From JBGSMF01 sp964651475 (lineage in GTDB: Bacteria; Chloroflexota; Anaerolineae; Fen-1058): DNA of 64,000 bases. Below the pieces are notes generated by a model. The model saw nothing but the letters and a program-made list of their open reading frames with translations. It was not told the origin of the DNA and searched no databases. The stretch is from NCBI GenBank assembly GCA_964651475.1, contig CAZYXV010000010.1:1-64000 (forward strand). The letters are read 5' to 3'. Positions 18,865-27,065 of this stretch are shown piece after piece (the stretch's first letter is position 1; every line of letters starts with the position of its first letter). The translations under genes were made by a program, and so were the position numbers.

Positions 18865-21714
18865 TCAACCATCTTGCAGCGCATACGCAATCGCCTGCTC
18901 GAGCGTCAGCGCGCGCCCTGCGGCCCAGGCCGCCGCAAAGGCTGGCTCGCCGAGCGCGGCGCGCACCACGGCCACGGCCCGCTCGTGCTCGACGCGCTCG
19001 GTCGGCACCAGGGCGGTCCCCAGAGTTCCACACAACTGTTCCACTATCGCAAATAGCCGGGCTGCCCGCTCAAATTGCTGTTCCGCCGCCGCCAGCCGGC
19101 CGAGCGAGTCCAACGGGTAAAGCGCGCTCCAAAGATGCCCCATTTCGGCAAGTATCGTTAGCGCCTGGGCATACAGTGAGCGCGCCTGAGCATAGTTGCC
19201 TTCGCACAGAGCGACCTGTCCCAACATATATCTTGAACGCGATTCCTGATAGGGGAACTTTATGCCGCGCAGCAACACCAGGCTCTCCTCCAGCAATAGC
19301 CGCGCCTGCGCGACGTCGCCTAGCTGCAGAACCGCGTACCCCAGCGAGCACAGCGCGGCTGTAAGACCGAACCGATCATCCAGAGCACGATGTAGCGCCA
19401 GGCTTTCTTGAAGGAGCGGAACAGCCGCCGCATAATCTCGCTGAGCGATGAGCACACATCCCAGTCTTTCGAGCGTCCAAGCGATGCTTGACTTGTTGTC
19501 AACGGTCCGGTTCAGCGCCAGGGCTTGTTCCCAGTACAAACGCGTGGCGGCGTAATCGCACCGATAAAAGGCCGCCCAACCGGCCCCACACAGAGCACGG
19601 GCGCGCACCGCCGGCGATTCGGCCGCGCCTGTATGCGCCAGCAATCTTTCCAGCCAGCCTTGTCTCTCTGCAAAAAGCGTCTGATATTCCCAAAACCTGT
19701 CAAGCGTTGCGGACAGCCGCCAGCCGCTCGGCGCGTCCCCCGCTTCATTCGCGCTCCATTCGACTGCGGCCCACAGGTTGCCATATTCCTGCGTCAGCCA
19801 ATCGAGAGGATCGACGGCATTTGCATAGGTATTCAGTTCCATGGCTTCCGCCAGACGACGGCCATAAAAATCGAGGTGACGATTGCGCACTCGCGCCTCT
19901 TTCCCCGCCGCGATCAATTTGACGTGCGCATACTGGCGCGCAACCTCGTGCAAACGGAAACGCTCCTCTGCGCCAGACGGCTCGGCGGCTACCAGCGACT
20001 TGGACACCAGGCCCGACAGCACGTCAAGCACCTGATTCTCTTCAACCCCCTCGTCGCCGCAGATGGCCTCGACGGCCTCGAGTGTAAAACTCCCCGCAAA
20101 TACCGCCAGGCGCCTGAACAGGATGCGCTCTGGCTCCGCCAGCAGCGCGTGGCTCCAATCCAGCGTGGCTTGCAAGGTCTGGTGACGCGGCAACGCCATG
20201 GGGCTGCCCTGCGTCAACAGCGCCAGCGTATCTTGCAGGCGGCCGGCGATTTGCTGCACTGTCAGCACCTTGACCCGTGCTGCCGCCAGTTCGATGGCCA
20301 GGGGAATGCCATCCAGTTGTTGGCAGATGCGCGCGACGGCGGCGGCGTTGGCATCCGTCAAATCAAAGTTGGGCCGGATCGTCCGGGCGCGCGCCACGAA
20401 CAATTCCACCGATTCGACCCCTGCCAATGCTTGCACCGAATGGTCGTGCTCAGGGATCTGCAAAGGTGGCACGTGGTACACGGTTTCGCCCTCGATATCG
20501 AACGTCTCGCGACTGGTGACGAGGAGTTGCGCTTGCGGCGCGCTCCGCAAGACGCCGTCGGCCAACTGGGCGCAGGCGGCGCGCAGATGCTCGCAGTTGT
20601 CGAGGACGAGCAAGAGCTGTTGGGCCTGCACATAGTCCAGCACCTGGTCGTGCAGCGCGGCCCCCGGTTGCTCGCGCACGCCCAACGCCGCCGCGGCGCT
20701 GGGCAGCACGAGATCGGGATCGGCGAGGGGGGCCAGGTCCACGTACCACACGCCGTCTGGGAATTCCTCGGCCAGGCTGCGCGCCGCCTCGATCGCCAGG
20801 CGTGTTTTGCCGCAGCCGCCCGCGCCCGTGAGGGTGAGCAGGCGGGTTGTGTCAAGCAGGTGGTGCACTTGGCCAATCTCGCGCTGGCGCCCGACGAAAC
20901 TCGTCAATGGGAGCGGCAGGCGCGCGGCTGGCGGCAGGTGGGGCGGCGCCAGCGCTTCGGCGCGGATTTGCTCGTACAACTCGGTCGTTTCGCGTGAAGG
21001 CTCGAGGCCGAATTCCTGCTTGAGCAACTCGCGATAGACGGCGTACTGTGCCAGCGCCGCGTTGCGTTGCCCGCTCCAGGCCAGCGCGCGCATCAGTTGG
21101 TGATGCGCTTCCTCGCAAAACGCATCCAGCGCGAGCTGTCGCCGCGCCAGCTGTTCCATCTGGACAAATTCTCCCCGCCGGGCGTGATAGGCGGCCAGGC
21201 GCTGCAAGGTGGCTAGCGCCGTGCGCGCAAGCTGTTCACGCTTGACCACCACCCACTCTTCGAACGGCGAACTGTCCTTCAAGAAAAAGCTGGCCAGCAA
21301 CGCGCCGCGATACAAGTCGGTGGCGCCCTGCAAGCGTTGGATGCAAGCGTGGCAGGTCAGGCTCGAGCGATGCGGATGGCTCTCACATTCGGTGATCCAG
21401 GCGGTGAATTGAGCCACGTCGAGGGAATGGTCGCTGGCAGGATTGAACTGGACCGTTTGAGGAGTGATCAGCAAAAAGCCTTCGCCGAGCGCGTGCTGGA
21501 GTTGATACACAGCCTGGCGCAGACTGTTGCGCGCGGCTTCTTCGGGCTGTTCGGGCCACAACAGGCCCACCAGGGATTCGCGGCGATGGGGGTGGTCTGA
21601 TTCGACGGCGAGATAGCACAGCAGGGCTTGTGTCTTGGCGTTGAGGTGGTCCATTGGCCTGCCGTTGAGCAGAATATCCATCGAGCCGAAAAAAGACAGC
21701 GTGAGGCGCAGCAT
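18865..21714 (-). CDS. AfsR/SARP-type STAND regulator (copy 2)
   Basis: About 949 residues with the same architecture as copy 1: winged helix, BTAD, NB-ARC with P-loop 'GAGGCGKTRLA', and C-terminal TPR-like repeats. The first 201 codons and the promoter are identical to copy 1. The ATPase and TPR sensor regions differ by many substitutions (for example 'ESFGQLAAAEQQ' against 'DSLGRLAAAEQQ'). The pair should therefore bind the same DNA site but may sense different signals. ATG at 21714 is chosen for the same reason as in copy 1; the open frame running on to 22149 crosses the promoter and is not believed. Confidence 0.87.
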   Translation of the reverse strand: MLRLTLSFFGSMDILLNGRPMDHLNAKTQALLCYLAVESDHPHRRESLVGLLWPEQPEEAARNSLRQAVYQLQHALGEGFLLITPQTVQFNPASDHSLDVAQFTAWITECESHPHRSSLTCHACIQRLQGATDLYRGALLASFFLKDSSPFEEWVVVKREQLARTALATLQRLAAYHARRGEFVQMEQLARRQLALDAFCEEAHHQLMRALAWSGQRNAALAQYAVYRELLKQEFGLEPSRETTELYEQIRAEALAPPHLPPAARLPLPLTSFVGRQREIGQVHHLLDTTRLLTLTGAGGCGKTRLAIEAARSLAEEFPDGVWYVDLAPLADPDLVLPSAAAALGVREQPGAALHDQVLDYVQAQQLLLVLDNCEHLRAACAQLADGVLRSAPQAQLLVTSRETFDIEGETVYHVPPLQIPEHDHSVQALAGVESVELFVARARTIRPNFDLTDANAAAVARICQQLDGIPLAIELAAARVKVLTVQQIAGRLQDTLALLTQGSPMALPRHQTLQATLDWSHALLAEPERILFRRLAVFAGSFTLEAVEAICGDEGVEENQVLDVLSGLVSKSLVAAEPSGAEERFRLHEVARQYAHVKLIAAGKEARVRNRHLDFYGRRLAEAMELNTYANAVDPLDWLTQEYGNLWAAVEWSANEAGDAPSGWRLSATLDRFWEYQTLFAERQGWLERLLAHTGAAESPAVRARALCGAGWAAFYRCDYAATRLYWEQALALNRTVDNKSSIAWTLERLGCVLIAQRDYAAAVPLLQESLALHRALDDRFGLTAALCSLGYAVLQLGDVAQARLLLEESLVLLRGIKFPYQESRSRYMLGQVALCEGNYAQARSLYAQALTILAEMGHLWSALYPLDSLGRLAAAEQQFERAARLFAIVEQLCGTLGTALVPTERVEHERAVAVVRAALGEPAFAAAWAAGRALTLEQAIAYALQDG

Positions 21715-21797
21715 ACTGCGATTATACAACCCGGGTTGGGCGGATGTCAAGGCTATAACGATTAAATAACGTTTTCTTAATGCCACCGGCGTATACT
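21111..21797. repeat. Copy 2 of 687-bp identical segment
   Basis: Partner of 11121-11807. The right end falls inside the intergenic region, 36 bp before the small gene at 21834. The left end lies inside the BTAD-coding part. Confidence 0.9.
21715..21750 (-). promoter_or_regulatory. Leaderless promoter of AfsR-like gene 2
   Basis: Identical to the copy 1 promoter: TTGACA (21750-21745), 18 bp, TATAAT (21726-21721), 6 bp, ATG at 21714. Confidence 0.8.
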
Positions 21798-21833
21798 CAA
21801 CAGGGTAGAGAAAAATAACACAGAGAAGGCGTT

Positions 21834-22073
21834 GTGGAAAAAGAACAATCGGGTTACGTTTCGTATCTGCTCCGCTTGTGGAAAGCGGAGGAACACGGCC
21901 GTCCGGTCTGGCTCGCTTCGCTGGAGAGCACACAAACGGGTCAGCGGCAATACTTTCACCTGGAAGCGCTGGTGCAATTTTTGCAAGACCGGTTCGGCCA
22001 CTCGCCCGACAGCTCCCGGGGAAGCGAGTCGAGTGTCCAGGCGGAATCCCCAACCGTAAGAGCCGAAGAATGA
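21834..22073 (+). CDS. Small conserved-looking protein
   Basis: 79 residues from a GTG start preceded by a purine-rich GAGAAGG. The first 55 residues look folded ('GYVSYLLRLWKAEEHGRPVWLASLES...FHLEALVQFLQDRFG'), with Trp, Leu and charged residues in an alternating pattern. The tail is Ser/Glu-rich. No known family is assigned. It diverges from AfsR-like gene 2 and lies 36 bp outside the duplicated segment, so the first regulator copy has no such neighbour. It could be a target or partner of the regulator; this is only inferred from position. Confidence 0.55.
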   Translation: MEKEQSGYVSYLLRLWKAEEHGRPVWLASLESTQTGQRQYFHLEALVQFLQDRFGHSPDSSRGSESSVQAESPTVRAEE

Positions 22074-22105
22074 AAGGAGGGTTAAAAGTTGAGTTACACC
22101 AGTTC

Positions 22106-22161
22106 CATAGATAGCGCCGCTGCGATAGCGGCGCAATAGCGCGGCGCAAAAAACATCTATG
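22106..22161. repeat. Nested hairpin in 5' leader
   Basis: Inner perfect stem GCGCCGCT (22114-22121) with AGCGGCGC (22127-22134); outer arms CATAGAT (22106-22112) and ATCTATG (22155-22161). It lies in the leader of the head-repeat gene, 40 bp before its start codon. It may be a processing site or another REP-like element. Confidence 0.45.
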
Positions 22162-22201
22162 CGGCGGGAATCCCCGTCAAAATTCAGAAAGAGGAGATAC
22201 C

Positions 22202-24739
22202 ATGAATACGAAACAGTTTCTCACACGCATGTTCTCGTTTGGCCTGGCCCTGGCGCTTGTGATTGCACTGAGCGGCGAGGTGGTCCAGGGGAGCGCGCCC
22301 CTCGCTCCCTTGGACGCCGGATTCACATACCAGGGGCGGCTGGTGCAGGGCGGCAATGCGGTGAGCGGCGAGTGCTCGCTGGCGTTTCGGTTGTATGACC
22401 AGGCCAGCGATGGCGCACAGGTGAGCAGCCCTATTACGCAAACGGTGACCCTCAGCAATGGCTTGTTCACCGCTCCGCTCGATTTTGGCGCGAACGCTTT
22501 TACGGGCGAGGCGCGCTGGCTGCAAATCGCCGTCCAATGCGCGGGCGACCCGGCTTACGTCACGCTCAGCCCGCGCCAGGAGCTGACCGCCGCGCCGTAT
22601 GCGCACTTTAGTAACTCGACTGGCGCACTGCAAAACCAGCCCATCACCACCACCGCACCGGCGAGCGGCCAGGTGCTCAAGTGGGACGGCAGTGCATGGG
22701 CGCCGGCCCTCGATGATGTGGGGGCCGGCGGCGATTATTGGTCGCTGACGGGCAACGCCGGCGCCAACCCCGCCACAAACTTTATGGGCACTACCGATAA
22801 CATCACGCTGACCCTGCGGGTGAGCAATACCGCCGCGCTGCGCCTGATACCCACGACCGGCGGTCCGAATATCATTGGCGGCTACAGTGGCAACAGCATA
22901 TTCCCCGGTGCGGAGGGTGCAACCATCGGCGGGGGCGGGAGTCCCATGTATGGCGCGAATGTTATCAGTGGGACGAATGTCAGCTATGCGACCATTGGCG
23001 GCGGCGGCGGCAACCTGATCACCAACGCCTACGGTATCATTGCCGGCGGGTACGATAACGCCGTGGCCGGGCAGTATGCCACCATCGGCGGCGGCGAGGG
23101 CAACACTGCCAGTGGTGATTGGGCCACCGTGGGTGGAGGCTCTCACGATGTCGCCAGCGGCCGCAATGCTTTTGTGGGTGGCGGCTGGGATAACACAGCC
23201 GGTGGTCAGTATGCCGCCATCGGCGGGGGCGTGCTCAACACTGCCAACGGCGCCGGAGCAACCGTGGGCGGCGGCGGTTGGGATGGTGACTATCGCGACG
23301 GCAACGAAGCCTGGGCCATAGCTTCCACCATCGGCGGCGGCTATGGGAACCTCATCACGGCAACCGCTTACTGTGCCGCCATCGGCGGCGGTTACCACAA
23401 TACCGCCAGCGGCACCTACACCGCCATCGGCGGGGGCTACCACAACACTGCCAGCGGCACCATGGCTACCGTCGGCGGGGGGGATAGCAACACTGCCAGC
23501 GGCATTGATGCTGCCATCGGCGGGGGCTACGCCAACATGGCCAGTGGCTACGCCGCCACCATCAGCGGCGGTGTTGACAATGCCGCCAACGGCGCCGGAG
23601 CAACCGTAGGCGGCGGCGGTTGGGATGGTTCATCCCGCAACGGCAACGAAGCCTGGGCCATAGCTTCCACCATCGGCGGCGGTTATGGGAACCTCATCAC
23701 GACAACCGCCAGCTACGCCACCGTCGGCGGAGGCTATAGCAATTTGATCACCGGCGACTCTGCCGTCATTGGCGGGGGGGAGATCAACAAGGCCAGCGGC
23801 TATTACGCCACCATCGGCGGTGGTTTCAGCAACATTGTTACCAGCACCTACGGTACCATCGCCGGCGGTTACAACATCACTGCCACTGGCGACTCTGCCG
23901 TCGTTGGCGGGGGGCGGAACAATATTGCTAGCGGCGATGGCGCGTTTGTCGGCGGCGGAGGTTGGAATGGCACGACCACTGCGGGCAACACCGCCAGCGG
24001 AAACGCCGCGGCCATCGGCGGAGGCGTAGGTAATACTGCCAGCGGTGAGTATGCCACCATCGGCGGCGGCTCGGGCAACATTGCCCACACAACCGCCGCC
24101 GTCGGTGGGGGCAGTGGCAACCAGGCCAGTGGCAGCACATCCACCGTCGGCGGGGGTATAAACAACAACGCCAGCGGATGGGGTGCCACTATTGGCGGTG
24201 GGCAGTACAACACCGCCAGCAACTGGTATGCCACGGTCGCCGGGGGCGATGACAACTATGCCACCGGCGATCATGCCACTATCCCCGGCGGCAAAAGCGC
24301 CCTGGCCAGCCATTACGGCGAAATGGCCTATGCCAGCGGGGACTTTGCCAATAGAGGCGATGCCCAGGCTTCGCTCTACGTGATGCGGCGGTCGGCGACC
24401 ATGACTGCCGGGGCCTGGTACGACTTGTACCTGGATGGCGCCAGCGGCCTTCTCACCATCGCTTCCGGCCGCACGATGACCTTTGACATTCTAATCGTCG
24501 GGCGCACTGCTGCCGGTGAGTCGGCCGGCTACCGCATCGTGGGTGTCATCGAGAACGTCAGCAGTGCAACTACCATCCTCCTTGGGTCTACTGTCACCGT
24601 CTTAGGTGAGGACGATACGGCCTGGGACGTCCGGATCGTCGCCGACACCACCAATGACGCGCTGGGCGTTCAAGTCCAGGGCAACGGCGAGGAAATTCGC
24701 TGGGTCGCCACGGTGCAGACGGCGGAAGTGGGCTGGTAG
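22202..24739 (+). CDS. Secreted YadA-head-like repeat protein
   Basis: 845 residues. Signal peptide about 1-29. Residues about 38-135 form a domain with 'GFTYQGRLVQGGNAVSGECS' and 'ELTAAPYA', common in bacterial tail-fibre-like exoproteins. From about 235 to 705 it consists of a long array of roughly 14-residue repeats of the type 'ATIGGGxxNTASGxx'. This is the left-handed beta-roll motif of YadA/Hep_Hag trimeric adhesin heads. The C-terminal 120 residues are a beta-rich, fibre-tip-like domain. There is no YadA outer-membrane anchor and no LPxTG, so its attachment is unclear. GAGGAG precedes the ATG, and the next gene follows after 11 bp. Confidence 0.82.
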   Translation: MNTKQFLTRMFSFGLALALVIALSGEVVQGSAPLAPLDAGFTYQGRLVQGGNAVSGECSLAFRLYDQASDGAQVSSPITQTVTLSNGLFTAPLDFGANAFTGEARWLQIAVQCAGDPAYVTLSPRQELTAAPYAHFSNSTGALQNQPITTTAPASGQVLKWDGSAWAPALDDVGAGGDYWSLTGNAGANPATNFMGTTDNITLTLRVSNTAALRLIPTTGGPNIIGGYSGNSIFPGAEGATIGGGGSPMYGANVISGTNVSYATIGGGGGNLITNAYGIIAGGYDNAVAGQYATIGGGEGNTASGDWATVGGGSHDVASGRNAFVGGGWDNTAGGQYAAIGGGVLNTANGAGATVGGGGWDGDYRDGNEAWAIASTIGGGYGNLITATAYCAAIGGGYHNTASGTYTAIGGGYHNTASGTMATVGGGDSNTASGIDAAIGGGYANMASGYAATISGGVDNAANGAGATVGGGGWDGSSRNGNEAWAIASTIGGGYGNLITTTASYATVGGGYSNLITGDSAVIGGGEINKASGYYATIGGGFSNIVTSTYGTIAGGYNITATGDSAVVGGGRNNIASGDGAFVGGGGWNGTTTAGNTASGNAAAIGGGVGNTASGEYATIGGGSGNIAHTTAAVGGGSGNQASGSTSTVGGGINNNASGWGATIGGGQYNTASNWYATVAGGDDNYATGDHATIPGGKSALASHYGEMAYASGDFANRGDAQASLYVMRRSATMTAGAWYDLYLDGASGLLTIASGRTMTFDILIVGRTAAGESAGYRIVGVIENVSSATTILLGSTVTVLGEDDTAWDVRIVADTTNDALGVQVQGNGEEIRWVATVQTAEVGW
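23244..23699 (+). repeat. Higher-order 342-bp duplication inside the repeat array
   Basis: The block 23244-23357 recurs at 23586-23699 with only a few base changes. It encodes 'GATVGGGGWDG' followed by a non-repeat insertion with 'GNEAWAIASTIGGGYGNLIT'. A third related insertion ('GGGGWNGTTTAGN') begins near 23955. The array has therefore grown by copying blocks of about eight repeats. Confidence 0.75.
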
Positions 24740-24750
24740 GGAGGACGGCG

Positions 24751-26973
24751 ATGAACGCTTCACGTTTCACGTTTTACACCCTGCTCTTTGTCGCCCTGCT
24801 CTGTCTGTCTATGGAACTGCCAGGTCTGGTCCGCGCGCAAAGCGGCGGCGGGTACGATCTAACGTGGAGCAGCGTGGACGGCGGTGGAATGTTTAGCGCG
24901 GGCGGCGGCTATGCGCTCGGCGGCACGGTCGGCCAGCCGGACGCGGGCGCGGCGTTGGCGGGCGGCGGGTACACGCTGACGGGCGGCTTTTGGCAAGCCT
25001 GGAGCGCCGCGCCGATCGCTTCGCTCGTCGTCAACACGCTTGCCGACGCCGACACGGACGATGCCTACTGTTCTCTGCGCGAAGCCATCGTCTCGGCCAA
25101 CACAGACGCCGCTTATCACGGCTGCGCAGCGGGCAGCGGCGACGACATGATCACCTTTAGCGTGACCGGCGCCATCACCCTTGCCAGCGCGCTGCCAGAA
25201 ATCACCTCGAACATCAACATCAACGGTCCGGGCGTGGCCGAGTTGGCGGTGAGCGGCGACGGTCAGTACCGGGTATTCGACGTGACCTCTGCCGTGACGA
25301 GCACACTGCAAAATCTGACGGTGCGGGATGGGTATTGCCCGAGCACCCCGGGCTGCGGAGGCGCTGGAATCCGGACCGCTGGCGGCGCGCTGACGATCGT
25401 GAACACCCGGTTCTTGTCAAACACGGTGGCGGGCGGGTTCCTGGGCAGCTTTGGAGGCGCCATCATGGTCAATGGGACCGCGATCACGATCAGCCACAGC
25501 CTCCTGTCCGGCAATTACGGTGGCTCTTACGGCGGGGCCATCTATGCCGAAGATGCTGTGCTCAATATGGACAATAGCACGCTGGACGGGAATGTGGCGG
25601 GGAAGGATGGCGGAGCACTCGAGCTGCGTAGCGGCGTCAGAGGGACCATCGTGAGCAGTACCTTCACCCACAATAGCGCGCAGATGGGCGGCGCCATTGC
25701 ACTCAGATACGGTGGCGTGGCCACTGTCACGCACAGTACCTTTTATTCCAACACCGGCAGCTACCCTGACGCCGGCAGCGGAATCAAGAACAACGGCAAC
25801 ACGCTTACCGTCGTGGATACCGCCTTCTCCAGCAATGAGGGTACGGCGCTGAGCCAGGCTGAGGAGGTCGCCGCGCTGACGGTAAGTAACAGCGCCTTTT
25901 TCGACAACCATGCGGGGGCAGGGTATGGCGCCAGCGCCCTGGGCTGCGGCGGGGGTAAGTGTGGGGTGGTCAACAGCACATTTGCGAATAACACGGGCGG
26001 GCCGGCCATCAGCGGCTACCCCGACATTACGTTCACCCTCCTCAACAGCACGATTGCGGGCAACACCGCCGGGGGTCTCTATCGCGTTCCGGGCGTGGTG
26101 AGCAATACCGTCGTGGCCAATAACAATGGCTCCGGCAATTGCGCCGAGTCAACCCTTACCAATGGAGGCAACAACCTCGACTCGGGCGCGACGTGCGGCT
26201 TTGGCGCGGCGAACGGCTCGCAGAGCAACACCGACCCGCTGCTCGGGCCGCTGGCAGATAACGGCGGCCCCACGCTGACGATGGCGCCTTCTTATCAGAG
26301 TCCGGTGATTGATGGCGTAACCTACAACGCACCTAACGGCTGCCCGGCCACCGACCAGCGCGGCGTCGCTCGCCCCATAGATGGGGATGGCGACGGCGAC
26401 GCGCTGTGCGATATCGGCGCCTACGAGTCGTCGCAGCTGCTATCGCAGACGATCACGTTCAACCCGCTGGCGAACAAGGTGGTGGGCGATCCGCCGTTCA
26501 TCATCGCGGCGACGGCGTCTTCGGGCCTGCCGGTGTCCTTTAGCGCGAGCGGTGTGTGCAGCGTCAATGCCAACACCGTCACGCTCTCTGGCATCTCGGG
26601 CGCGTGCACCATCACGGCGACGCAAGCCGGCGACGCGACGTATGCGCCCGCGCCGAGTGTGGATCAGAGCTTTACAGTGTTGCTGACGCAGACGATCACC
26701 TTCGCCCCATTGGCAGACAAGCGGCCGAACGATCCACCGTTCGCCATCACGGCGACGGCCAGTTCGGGCTTGCCCGTGTCCTTTAGCGCGGGCGGCGTGT
26801 GCAGCGTCAATGCCAACACCGTCACGCTCTCTGGCATCTCGGGCGCGTGCACCATCACGGCGACGCAAGCCGGCGACGCGACGTATGCGCCCGCGCCGGG
26901 CTTGGCGCGGACTTTTCAGGTCAAATACGCGATTTATTTGCCGATCCTGGTCCGTGACTATCACGCGCAGTGA
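24751..26973 (+). CDS. Secreted CSLREA/parallel beta-helix protein
   Basis: 740 residues. Signal peptide about 1-29. Residues about 30-90 are Gly-rich ('GGGYALGGTVGQPDAG'). A CSLREA-type opening follows ('DDAYCSLREAIVSANTD', about 107), then a right-handed beta-helix with runs of 'NSTxxxN' rungs (about 140-500) and a 'DPLLGPLADNGGPT' segment near 495. Two tandem Ig-like domains of 81 residues come next (about 566-727). The C-terminus, 'YAIYLPILVRDYHAQ', is a YLPxLxR motif. It is likely an extracellular adhesin or polysaccharide-binding protein. It probably shares an operon with the head-repeat gene 11 bp upstream. Confidence 0.82.
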   Translation: MNASRFTFYTLLFVALLCLSMELPGLVRAQSGGGYDLTWSSVDGGGMFSAGGGYALGGTVGQPDAGAALAGGGYTLTGGFWQAWSAAPIASLVVNTLADADTDDAYCSLREAIVSANTDAAYHGCAAGSGDDMITFSVTGAITLASALPEITSNININGPGVAELAVSGDGQYRVFDVTSAVTSTLQNLTVRDGYCPSTPGCGGAGIRTAGGALTIVNTRFLSNTVAGGFLGSFGGAIMVNGTAITISHSLLSGNYGGSYGGAIYAEDAVLNMDNSTLDGNVAGKDGGALELRSGVRGTIVSSTFTHNSAQMGGAIALRYGGVATVTHSTFYSNTGSYPDAGSGIKNNGNTLTVVDTAFSSNEGTALSQAEEVAALTVSNSAFFDNHAGAGYGASALGCGGGKCGVVNSTFANNTGGPAISGYPDITFTLLNSTIAGNTAGGLYRVPGVVSNTVVANNNGSGNCAESTLTNGGNNLDSGATCGFGAANGSQSNTDPLLGPLADNGGPTLTMAPSYQSPVIDGVTYNAPNGCPATDQRGVARPIDGDGDGDALCDIGAYESSQLLSQTITFNPLANKVVGDPPFIIAATASSGLPVSFSASGVCSVNANTVTLSGISGACTITATQAGDATYAPAPSVDQSFTVLLTQTITFAPLADKRPNDPPFAITATASSGLPVSFSAGGVCSVNANTVTLSGISGACTITATQAGDATYAPAPGLARTFQVKYAIYLPILVRDYHAQ
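26446..26931 (+). repeat. Tandem 243-bp repeat within the beta-helix gene
   Basis: Two in-frame units (26446-26688 and 26689-26931) encode 81-residue Ig-like domains. The second half of each unit is almost identical at the DNA level (about 26554-26655 against 26797-26898). The first halves differ more, suggesting recent partial homogenisation. Confidence 0.8.
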
Positions 26974-26987
26974 TGCATCGCAACAAA

Positions 26988-27020
26988 AGACTTGCGAGGC
27001 TTCTAAAGCCTCGCAAGTCT
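26988..27020. terminator. Palindrome between convergent genes
   Basis: Perfect 15-nt arms (26988-27002 and 27006-27020) with a 3-nt loop, starting AGACTTGCGAGGCTT. It lies between the beta-helix gene and Mo oxidoreductase 1 and is a likely bidirectional terminator. The TTGCGA word resembles the dyad at 1091-1121. Confidence 0.6.
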
Positions 27021-27065
27021 GGCAGGTTCAGGATGACGCGCCAGTGGAAAACAGCCTGCTAGCCA

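Noticed and set aside
21715..22149. N-terminal extension of AfsR-like gene 2
   Set aside because: The extension runs through the perfect -35/-10 promoter, and the domain begins at the ATG at 21714. Copy 1 has a different upstream sequence beyond the shared segment.
22900..24330. Possible CRISPR-like or satellite array
   Set aside because: The repeats are in frame, degenerate at third positions and encode a known beta-roll motif; there are no fixed-length unique spacers.
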